From NCBI GenBank assembly GCA_023427575.1, contig JAEZAY010000499.1, positions 1 through 6,336 on the forward strand: 6,336 nucleotides of DNA, given 5' to 3'. Of this stretch, positions 1-6,336 are shown piece after piece (within the stretch, counting starts at the first letter, position 1; every line of letters starts with the position of its first letter). Origin of the DNA: Bacteroidota bacterium. Its GTDB lineage: Bacteria; Bacteroidota; Bacteroidia; Chitinophagales; Chitinophagaceae. The notes under the pieces are model-generated. The model did no database searches and was not told the origin of the DNA. It worked only from the letters and a program-made list of their open reading frames with translations. A program made the position numbers and the translations under genes.

Positions 1-1386
1 ATCTGGTACCTTCTGAGCGACTATACAGCTGCCCTAATTTCGTGGTGCGTATTGTATTTCGCCCGCCGCCTTTTACTGGATGAACCGGTATTTCACGATT
101 CCGGTCTCGTGCTTCACAGCAGATTCTGGCTGGGGATCATCATTATTCCGGTTTCCTGGCTCTTTTTTTATGGCCTCATCGGCTCATACCACTCTTTGTA
201 CAAAAAATCAAGACTGAACGAAATTGGCGCGACCTTCCTCAGTTCTCTGATCGGATGTACCGTAATATTTTTTCTGATCGTTATTAACGATCCACAAAAC
301 AATTACACATACTATTATCAGGCGCTTATTATTTTTTTCCTGGCGCATTTAATATTCACCTGGATCGGGAGATGGATCATTTTAAACATTACCCGGCGCC
401 AGGTCGACGAAGGATTTATCCGCTTTAATGCCTTACTGGTAGGAGGGGCTGAGAATATTCAACACGTATATGCCGACACTAATAAAGGGTTAAAATCGGC
501 CGGGTATTATTATAAAGGCTATGTAAAAGCCGGAGCGGGAAACGGGAAGATTATACCGATTTCCGAACTGGGTGAGTTGCAGGAGCTTGAAACGCTGATC
601 GACCGGCATGAGATTCAATTGGTGGTGATCGCCTTTACCCGGCAGGAATCGGTTCACGCTTCACAGGTCATCAACCGCTTAAGCGAAAAGGATGTTGAAA
701 TTCGCCTTATGCCCGATACCATTGTTATTCTCACCGGATCGGTAAAAGACAGCAGTGTGCTGGGCGCGGGACTGGTAGAAATCAGAACCGGATTAATGCC
801 CCAGTGGCAACAGAACATTAAGCAGATGATTGATATTGTGTTTTCTCTGGCTGGCCTGGTTCTTTTATCGCCCCTGATGATATATGCCGCGATCAGAGTA
901 CGGATGAGTTCAGCGGGACCGGTAATTTACAGGCAGGAAAGGATCGGTTATAAAGGAAAGCGATTTAATATTTATAAATTCCGGTCGATGATTTATAACG
1001 CAGAGGCCGATGGTCCGCGCCTGTCAAGTCCCAACGACCAACGGATTACAGGCTGGGGCAGGGTTATGCGAAAATGGCGGATAGATGAACTGCCGCAACT
1101 GTTTAATGTGCTGATTGGTGAAATGAGCCTGGTAGGACCCCGGCCAGAACGGGAATTTTTCATTCGTCAGATCATCGCGCGAAATCCGTATTTTAAACAT
1201 TTGCTTAAAGTAAAGCCGGGGATTACATCCTGGTGCATGGTTAAATATGGGTATGCTGAAAATGTAGATGAAATGATTGAAAGAATGAAGTTTGACCTGA
1301 TCTATGTAGAGAACGTATCTCTTGCGATCGATTTTAAAATCATGATCCACACACTACGGATCATATTCCTTGGCAAAGGGCAATAA
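1..1386 (+). CDS. Polyprenyl-phosphate sugar-1-phosphate transferase (exopolysaccharide/O-antigen initiating glycosyltransferase), 5'-truncated by window edge
   Basis: This inner-membrane enzyme is expected to transfer a sugar-1-phosphate from a nucleotide sugar to undecaprenyl phosphate, the first step of surface polysaccharide assembly. The reading frame is open to base 1 and the first 17 codons ([12 protein letters not shown]...) already resemble the first membrane helix, so the real start is upstream; the TTG at 52 is not a credible start. With residue 1 at base 1, 461 residues are visible, close to the family's full length. Hydrophobic segments lie at about 3-20, 42-62, 76-98 and 107-127. 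A Rossmann-like CoA-binding_3-type region begins at FNALLVGG (142-149). A further hydrophobic helix at about 276-300 opens the bacterial sugar transferase domain, which has KFRSM (326-330), the catalytic Asp-Glu pair D362/E363 in [18 protein letters not shown] ending at 383, and KPGITSW. All key motifs are intact. The sugar specificity cannot be read from the sequence. The stop is TAA, 31 bp before the next gene. Confidence 0.93.
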   Translation: MWYLLSDYTAALISWCVLYFARRLLLDEPVFHDSGLVLHSRFWLGIIIIPVSWLFFYGLIGSYHSLYKKSRLNEIGATFLSSLIGCTVIFFLIVINDPQNNYTYYYQALIIFFLAHLIFTWIGRWIILNITRRQVDEGFIRFNALLVGGAENIQHVYADTNKGLKSAGYYYKGYVKAGAGNGKIIPISELGELQELETLIDRHEIQLVVIAFTRQESVHASQVINRLSEKDVEIRLMPDTIVILTGSVKDSSVLGAGLVEIRTGLMPQWQQNIKQMIDIVFSLAGLVLLSPLMIYAAIRVRMSSAGPVIYRQERIGYKGKRFNIYKFRSMIYNAEADGPRLSSPNDQRITGWGRVMRKWRIDELPQLFNVLIGEMSLVGPRPEREFFIRQIIARNPYFKHLLKVKPGITSWCMVKYGYAENVDEMIERMKFDLIYVENVSLAIDFKIMIHTLRIIFLGKGQ

Positions 1387-1417
1387 ACAGTACAGTTTAC
1401 CAAACGAATTCCCTTTT

Positions 1418-2989
1418 ATGATTCGAATATTTTTTTTCCTGGCCCTCGTTCTCCCATACCCGCTGGTTTATGGGCAAACCGATAATTACTGGCAGCAGGA
1501 AGTCAATTACCGGATCAAAATTACCCTGAACGATAAGCAGCATACACTCTCCGGCGATCTTACTCTCGAATACACCAATCATTCGCCTGATACCCTTCAT
1601 TTTATCTGGTTTCATATCTGGCCGAACGCTTATAAAAATGATCAAACGGCTTTATACAAACAGGTTTTTAAAGGCAGGGATGAAAAGTTGCACAGAGAGG
1701 CTTATAAAGGGTATATAGATAGTCTGGATTTTTCCGTGGACGGGCAAAAGGCAAAAACAGCTGCCCACCCCGAGCATATTGATATCATTAAAGTATTACT
1801 TCCGGCCCCGCTTTATCCCGCTGCGAAGATTACCATACAAACGCCGTTTTTTGTTAAGCTGCCATACTACTATTCCCGAAGTGGTTATCAGGGCGGACAG
1901 TATATGATTTGTCAATGGTATCCTAAGCCCGCCGTGTACGACCGGAAGGGATGGCATCCGATGCCGTATCTCGACATGGGCGAGTTTTACAGCGAATTTG
2001 GAAACTATACCGTTGATATAACTTTACCGGCCGGGTACGTAGTGGGCGCCACTGGTGTGATGCAAACCGATTCTGAAAAGGAGAGCTATAAAGAAACCGG
2101 AACCAAAAACAAAAAAGAATCCCGACCCGAACGGTATTTCGTATCAGATCCATTCACTACCAAAACCATTCGTTTTGAAGCGGAGAATGTTCACGATTTC
2201 GCCTGGTTTGCCGATAAGGATTTTATCATCCGCTACGACACGATGGCCCTTCCTTCCGGAAAACAAATTGAATTGTATTCATTTCACCAGCCCTCTGGCA
2301 ATAAGTTATGGGTTAACAGTATTCAGTTCATCAAAGATGCGGTGAATAAATACTCTGATTGGGTGGGCGAATATCCCTATCCGGTAGTTTCCGCAGTGGA
2401 AGGCCCGCGAAACAATTCTTCGGGAGGCATGGAATACCCCATGATCACCCTGATCACCAGTCCTTCTGCCGATCTGGAAAGCCTTGATGCCGTTATTGCC
2501 CATGAAATCGGGCACAACTGGTTTTATGGGATCCTGGGCACCAATGAAAGAGAACATCCCTGGATGGACGAAGGCTTTGTCACCTTTTATGAATTCCGGT
2601 ACGAGGCTGAAAAGTATCGCAGTAATACAATATTATCGAGAATGCTGACCAATTCGGTGAAATCACTGGATTCAGATGCCTTTCTTACCCGGATCTACAA
2701 TGCCCTGAATAAATATCCTGCCGAGCAGCCGGTTGCCACAAAAACCGCCGGCTTTGCCAATACCGGGCAATATGGACTCGTTGTATACATCAAGGCAGCC
2801 ATCTGGGTGTTTATAGCAGAAAAGCAAATGGGGAAAGAAAAGTTTGAGAAGGCGGTGAAAGACTATTTTAGCGAGTGGAAATTCAAACATCCGGATCCGG
2901 AAGACTTAAAGCGAAGTTTTGAACGTTCGTATGGAGCGCCTCTGGACGATTTGTTTGAGCTGCTGAATCATAAAGGAAATTTTAAGTAA
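1418..2989 (+). CDS. Secreted M1-family zinc metallopeptidase (aminopeptidase-like), short form
   Basis: This is an exported zinc peptidase of the M1 (gluzincin) family, likely cleaving residues from the N-termini of peptides in the periplasm or outside the cell. The ATG at 1418 is chosen because it starts directly with a signal peptide (MIRIFFFLALVLPYPLVYGQ, cleavage probably after residue 18-20); an in-frame TTG at 1370 would add 16 polar residues in front and overlap the upstream gene. The 523-residue product has an N-terminal M1 beta-domain (about 25-230, with HTLSGDLTLEY and FIWFHIWPNAY), then the catalytic domain: GGMEYP (336-341) in place of GAMEN, zinc site HEIGH (362-366) with third ligand E385 exactly 18 residues on, and Y452/Y457 spaced like the active-site tyrosines of leukotriene A4 hydrolase. 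It ends soon after the catalytic domain, without the C-terminal helical domain of classical M1 enzymes. It lies 16 bp before a paralogue and has no visible Shine-Dalgarno site. The substrate is unknown; the family assignment is firm. Confidence 0.92.
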   Translation: MIRIFFFLALVLPYPLVYGQTDNYWQQEVNYRIKITLNDKQHTLSGDLTLEYTNHSPDTLHFIWFHIWPNAYKNDQTALYKQVFKGRDEKLHREAYKGYIDSLDFSVDGQKAKTAAHPEHIDIIKVLLPAPLYPAAKITIQTPFFVKLPYYYSRSGYQGGQYMICQWYPKPAVYDRKGWHPMPYLDMGEFYSEFGNYTVDITLPAGYVVGATGVMQTDSEKESYKETGTKNKKESRPERYFVSDPFTTKTIRFEAENVHDFAWFADKDFIIRYDTMALPSGKQIELYSFHQPSGNKLWVNSIQFIKDAVNKYSDWVGEYPYPVVSAVEGPRNNSSGGMEYPMITLITSPSADLESLDAVIAHEIGHNWFYGILGTNEREHPWMDEGFVTFYEFRYEAEKYRSNTILSRMLTNSVKSLDSDAFLTRIYNALNKYPAEQPVATKTAGFANTGQYGLVVYIKAAIWVFIAEKQMGKEKFEKAVKDYFSEWKFKHPDPEDLKRSFERSYGAPLDDLFELLNHKGNFK

Positions 2990-3005
2990 CCGGTATTCGC
3001 TTAGA

Positions 3006-5912
3006 ATGTTGAAAAAGCCATTTCTGATTTTATTGATGTTTTACTGTCATCAGCTGCTGGCTCAAAATTCTTACTGGCAACAGCAACTGCATTACACCAT
3101 TGATGTTCGGTTGAATGACCGGGAACATACGCTGGATGGTTTTCTGAAACTGGAATACTTTAACCGTTCGCCCGATACCCTTGATTTTATATGGTTCCAT
3201 CTCTGGCCCAATGCGTACCGGAACGACCGGACCGCATTCAGTGAACAGCGCCTGCGAAACGGTAAAACTGATTTTTATTTTTCATCCAGAGACCAGAAAG
3301 GATATCTTAACCGGCTTGATTTCAGAACCGGTCATAAAGTTCTTCAAACAGAAGATCATCCTTCCCATATCGACATTGTAAAGCTGGTTTTAAATGAACC
3401 ACTGGCTCCGGGGCATTCTATTGAGATCACAACGCCTTTCCATGTAAAGATTCCGGCTTTGTTTTCGAGAATGGGGCAGGATTCAAATCGCTACTCCATC
3501 ACGCAATGGTATCCAAAGCCGGCGGTTTATGATCATAACGGATGGCACCCGATGCCTTATCTTGATCTGGGAGAATACTATTCAGAATTCTCATCGTATG
3601 ATGTTCGGATTACCCTTCCCGCTCATTACCGGGTGGCCGCTACCGGCGAATTACAGGATGAGACGGAAAAAGGCTGGATGCCGGGTGCGCCGGACCAAAG
3701 TAAGAATAGAAGACTTATTAAGCCGAAGAAGGCCAAACCAAAAAGCCCCTATAACCGGAAAACATCCGCTCCCGTTTTGATGAAGCAGCCGGTATCAGCA
3801 GATACCATAGAAACGTATAAAACCCTCCGGTTCGTTCAGCAAAATGTTCATGATTTTGCCTGGTTTGCAGCTCCGGATTTTATTGTAGAAATGGAAACCG
3901 TAAAGTTGCCATCGGGAAAGCCTGTAGACATTTTCGTGTATCGGTTGCCGGGAGAAAATGCCTGGGCGCATGCTTTGCAATTTTCTAAAGATGCCTTGCT
4001 CTTTCGCTCGGATCAATTGGGTGAATACCCATATAACACGCTCTCCGTAGTTCAGGGAGCCGGAGGAACCGGGGCCGGGATGGAGTATCCGGGAATAACC
4101 ATAGTAAACGAATCGGATGATCCGTTGCTGCTCGATTTTATCATTCAGCACGAAATTGGTCATAACTGGTTTTACAGCGCCCTTGGTTCAAACGAACGTT
4201 TACATCCCTGGATGGATGAAGGACTGAATACATTTTACGACCGAAGATATTTGCGGGGGAAATATGGTCACCTGAATCTGGGCCTTAGGCCAAACGCCCA
4301 TCACCGTCGCAGATCAAAACTTCCGGAAGATGAATCCGCATTATTGATCCGATGGAATGAAAAAATCGGGAACGATCAGCCCATTGCAACTCCGGCCGAT
4401 TCCCTATCCTCTTTTAACTATGGATTGATCAGTTATCAGAAGGCGGCCATTTGGCTCGAAGAACTGGAGCGGATCATTGGAACCCCTGCTTTTGACAATG
4501 GAATCCGCGAATATTTCAGGAAATGGAAGGGCAAACATCCCCAACCCGCCGATTTGGAAGCCAGCTTTAAAGAATCCTCCGTTTCTTTCCCTGAAAATTA
4601 TTTTCACTTGCTATACCAAAAAGCCTCCGATCATAAAACGAAAACAAAAAAGCTGATTCGTCCGGCCTTTATCTTCAACCTCCGGAAAACCGACAGCATT
4701 CATTATATAAGCTGGATGCCGCTGGCGGGCGTAAATCGATACGACAGGCTTATGGTTGGAGCGCTGGTCCACAATTACAATCTACCACCGGCAGGATTTC
4801 GCTTTCTGCTGGCGCCTCTTTATGCCACCGGCACCAAAAAACTGAATGGAACGGCGCAGGCAGCTCATGTATGGTTTGGTAATGGCCGGATCAAAAGAAC
4901 CGAATTATCGGTTAGTGCCAACCGTTATTCCAAAAGAATGGGGCTGGATTCTCTTGACCGGAAGGTATCTGAAAATTTCACCCGGATTTCGCCATCCGTT
5001 AAAATCCGCTTCCGCAAGGATCCGCTTCAGAGCCGGATTCGCACAATCGGGTTTCAGACATTCCTTATCTCCGAAAATAACTTTACCGGTTTCGGCCGGA
5101 AAACCTCCGATAGTTTATCCTGGCAAACCTTTATCAGATCCTCGGGAAGATCTTTTTATTATGTTAATCAACTGGAATTTCTGGAAGAGAATAATCGCGC
5201 CCTCTATCGTTACGAATATCAGTTTCAGATACAGCAGGGCAAAGGTTTTTATCGCCTCAATCTAACCGCCCATTATTTTTACAATTATGCCCGCGGCGGC
5301 GGCTTAAAACTTCGGATTTTCGCCGGTAAATTCGGGTATCTCGGAAATGGTAAAAATGCACAGGCTTCCTTATGGCGGTTTCAACCAAAAATGATGGCAG
5401 TTAACGGCGAAGAGGATTATACTTATGGCAATTATTTTTACGGCCGTTCCTCTACCTATGCCAGTGATGGCGCGGGTATACCTTATAATGGTTTCGCTTC
5501 ACAACAAATTATGGTTCGCGATGGAGGAATGAAAATGCGAATGGACCTGTTTGGATTTCTGCAGGGAAGATCCGATAACTGGGTTTCGGCTCTTAACCTG
5601 AACAGCACTCTGCCAAATTCTCTTCTACCTTTCAAAAATCCACTCCGGTTATTCGCCGACATTGGAACTTATGCCGAAGCCTGGAAGAAAGATGCCGAAA
5701 ATCCGCGTTTTACCTATGTGGCGGGGATCCAGCTTTCTTTGCTGAATGAACTGATAAATATTTATGCACCCCTGGTTTACAGTAAGCATATCCGCGATAA
5801 TCTGAAAACGGTTCCGGAACAAAACACATTCGGTAAACGGATCAGCTTCAGCATCGATATTCACCGGTTTTCAACCGCCCGGATCCTTGGAAATAAACTG
5901 CCTTTATACTGA
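3006..5912 (+). CDS. M1-family zinc metallopeptidase fused to a C-terminal predicted outer-membrane beta-barrel
   Basis: This is a second exported M1 peptidase, paralogous to the preceding gene over its first ~540 residues, with an added ~415-residue C-terminal region. The ATG at 3006 begins a signal peptide (MLKKPFLILLMFYCHQLLAQ); Cys14 is not in a lipobox, so ordinary signal peptidase I cleavage is expected. The beta-domain shares HTLDGFLKLEY and FIWFHLWPNAYRND with its neighbour. A basic, proline-containing insert (about 217-269) precedes the catalytic domain, which has GMEYP (358-362), HEIGH (382-386), third zinc ligand E405 and tyrosines Y472/Y477, so the active site looks intact. From about 553 to 968 the sequence turns into repeated amphipathic stretches rich in aromatic residues, such as FYRLNLTAHYFYNYARG, and ends in Tyr. 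This fits an outer-membrane barrel that would hold the peptidase at the membrane, but the barrel and its topology are inferred by eye. The stop overlaps the next gene's start. Confidence 0.9.
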   Translation: MLKKPFLILLMFYCHQLLAQNSYWQQQLHYTIDVRLNDREHTLDGFLKLEYFNRSPDTLDFIWFHLWPNAYRNDRTAFSEQRLRNGKTDFYFSSRDQKGYLNRLDFRTGHKVLQTEDHPSHIDIVKLVLNEPLAPGHSIEITTPFHVKIPALFSRMGQDSNRYSITQWYPKPAVYDHNGWHPMPYLDLGEYYSEFSSYDVRITLPAHYRVAATGELQDETEKGWMPGAPDQSKNRRLIKPKKAKPKSPYNRKTSAPVLMKQPVSADTIETYKTLRFVQQNVHDFAWFAAPDFIVEMETVKLPSGKPVDIFVYRLPGENAWAHALQFSKDALLFRSDQLGEYPYNTLSVVQGAGGTGAGMEYPGITIVNESDDPLLLDFIIQHEIGHNWFYSALGSNERLHPWMDEGLNTFYDRRYLRGKYGHLNLGLRPNAHHRRRSKLPEDESALLIRWNEKIGNDQPIATPADSLSSFNYGLISYQKAAIWLEELERIIGTPAFDNGIREYFRKWKGKHPQPADLEASFKESSVSFPENYFHLLYQKASDHKTKTKKLIRPAFIFNLRKTDSIHYISWMPLAGVNRYDRLMVGALVHNYNLPPAGFRFLLAPLYATGTKKLNGTAQAAHVWFGNGRIKRTELSVSANRYSKRMGLDSLDRKVSENFTRISPSVKIRFRKDPLQSRIRTIGFQTFLISENNFTGFGRKTSDSLSWQTFIRSSGRSFYYVNQLEFLEENNRALYRYEYQFQIQQGKGFYRLNLTAHYFYNYARGGGLKLRIFAGKFGYLGNGKNAQASLWRFQPKMMAVNGEEDYTYGNYFYGRSSTYASDGAGIPYNGFASQQIMVRDGGMKMRMDLFGFLQGRSDNWVSALNLNSTLPNSLLPFKNPLRLFADIGTYAEAWKKDAENPRFTYVAGIQLSLLNELINIYAPLVYSKHIRDNLKTVPEQNTFGKRISFSIDIHRFSTARILGNKLPLY
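4662..5909 (+). other. Predicted outer-membrane beta-barrel domain of the second M1 peptidase
   Basis: This covers residues about 553-968 of the protein encoded at 3006-5912, a region absent from the neighbouring paralogue. Seen directly: many stretches of 8-14 residues alternating polar and hydrophobic or aromatic side chains, separated by Gly/Asn/Asp/Lys-rich turns, no long hydrophobic helix, and a C-terminal Tyr. Early motifs include YNLPPAGFRFLLAPLYATG and TELSVSANRYSKRMG. Such patterns are usual for outer-membrane barrels in Gram-negative bacteria. The number of strands and the exact domain border are not certain, and a non-membrane beta-rich domain is the main alternative. Confidence 0.65.
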
Positions 5913-5914
5913 TG
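5910..5914 (+). promoter_or_regulatory. TGATG stop/start overlap, likely translational coupling
   Basis: The TGA stop of the second M1 peptidase gene and the ATG of the GNAT-like gene share one base. No Shine-Dalgarno-like purine run is evident just upstream. Such junctions commonly let a terminating ribosome restart on the next gene, which would tie the level of the acyltransferase to that of the barrel peptidase. That the ATG is used is supported by the family-like sequence starting within the first 20 residues. Confidence 0.6.
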
Positions 5915-6336
5915 AGCGGCCAAATTCTATATTATCCAAATCAGGAGATAGACAGGACGAAATGGGATGCCTGCATTTCGAAATCATCAGCCGGAACTAT
6001 CTATGCAAATTCTTCATTCCTGGATTTCAGTTCGGCGAACTGGGATGCTTTTGTTTACAATGACTATGAAGCGGTGATGCCTCTTCCCTGGAAAAGCAAA
6101 TATGGAATTCGCTATGTATATACGCCCTCATTCGCGCAGCAACTGGGAATTTTTTCCATTCAGGAAAAAAGTACTGAACTGATATCGGCTTTTCTTAAAT
6201 CGGCCCGGAACTATTTCAGATATATAGATCTGAATTTAAACAGGGTTGTAAAAAACCAGGACTTTAATCTTCGGCCCCGAACAAATTTCATTTTAAATCT
6301 GAACAGGAACTACGGTGAAATATTCAATGGTTATAC
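5912..6336 (+). CDS. GNAT/BioF2-like acyltransferase-family protein, 3'-truncated by window edge
   Basis: The frame opens at ATG 5912 and runs without a stop to the window end, giving 141 codons of an incomplete protein. The N-terminus (MSGQILYYPNQEIDRTKWDA) has no signal peptide or membrane segment, so the protein is probably cytoplasmic. Recognisable family-like motifs are KWDACI (17-22), SFLDFSSANWDAFVYNDYEA, VMPLPW (ending at residue 60), YGIRYVYTPSFAQQLGIFS (QQLG at 76-79) and FRYIDLNLN. Together these match, from memory, a Bacteroidota family annotated as GNAT or BioF2-like acetyltransferase, distantly related to the FemAB aminoacyltransferases. The acetyl-CoA-binding half would lie beyond the window, so catalytic residues cannot be checked and the substrate is unknown. 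The ATG shares its A with the TGA of the upstream peptidase gene, suggesting translational coupling. Confidence 0.75.
   Translation, partial: MSGQILYYPNQEIDRTKWDACISKSSAGTIYANSSFLDFSSANWDAFVYNDYEAVMPLPWKSKYGIRYVYTPSFAQQLGIFSIQEKSTELISAFLKSARNYFRYIDLNLNRVVKNQDFNLRPRTNFILNLNRNYGEIFNGY

Noticed and set aside
52..54. TTG as the start of the sugar transferase gene
   Set aside because: The frame is open to base 1 and the upstream codons encode a family-like first membrane helix, so the gene begins before the window.
1370..1400. Possible Bacteroidota-type promoter (TTG with a TA...TTT element ~19 bp later) before the first peptidase gene
   Set aside because: The downstream element does not match TAnnTTTG and would leave a very short leader; a chance match is more likely.
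1370..1417. TTG start adding 16 residues to the first M1 peptidase
   Set aside because: It would place a polar stretch before the signal peptide and overlap the upstream gene by 17 bp; the ATG at 1418 starts cleanly with a signal peptide.
2990..3005. Terminator or RNA element between the two peptidase genes
   Set aside because: The gap is only 16 bp and shows no hairpin followed by a T-run.
3036..3047. Lipoprotein signal at Cys14 of the second M1 peptidase
   Set aside because: The residues before the Cys (MFY) do not form a lipobox; a signal peptidase I site after LLAQ fits better.
3795..4163. Minus-strand open frame of 122 codons, the longest on that strand
   Set aside because: It lies wholly inside the conserved second M1 peptidase, resembles no family I know and lacks a supporting start context; it is a shadow frame. 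The other minus-strand and out-of-frame openings are rejected for the same reason.
4846..5265. Plus-strand open frame of 139 codons within the barrel region
   Set aside because: The main frame runs uninterrupted through it and has a coherent beta-rich pattern; the alternative product is Arg/Pro/Ser-rich without recognisable domain.

Overview
The window looks like chromosomal DNA from a member of the Bacteroidota. Three of its four protein families have the form typical of that phylum: a membrane polyprenyl-phosphate sugar transferase with the PGITSW...[10 protein letters not shown]-terminal signature, short secreted M1 metallopeptidases with a GGMEYP-type motif, and a BioF2-like GNAT protein. 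The intergenic gaps lack clear Shine-Dalgarno sequences, which also fits. I cannot place the organism below phylum with confidence; Cytophagales or Chitinophagales would be reasonable guesses.

Layout: all four genes are on the + strand and tightly packed, with gaps of 31 bp and 16 bp and then a 1-base stop/start overlap. They are probably one transcription unit. (1) 1-1386: the 3' part of an undecaprenyl-phosphate sugar-1-phosphate transferase; its start lies before the window. (2) 1418-2989: a secreted M1-family zinc metallopeptidase of 523 aa. (3) 3006-5912: a second M1 peptidase, clearly a paralogue of the first, of 968 aa because it carries an extra ~415-residue C-terminal region that looks like an outer-membrane beta-barrel. 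(4) 5912-6336: the start of a cytoplasmic GNAT/BioF2-like acyltransferase, cut by the window end.

How they may work together: the sugar transferase starts surface polysaccharide synthesis at the inner membrane. The two peptidases are exported, one probably soluble in the periplasm or outside the cell and one probably anchored in the outer membrane by its barrel. The GNAT-like protein acts in the cytoplasm. A shared cell-envelope role is an inference from gene order only. No RNA genes, mobile elements, CRISPR arrays, terminators or convincing promoters were found, and no non-coding stretch exceeds about 31 bp.
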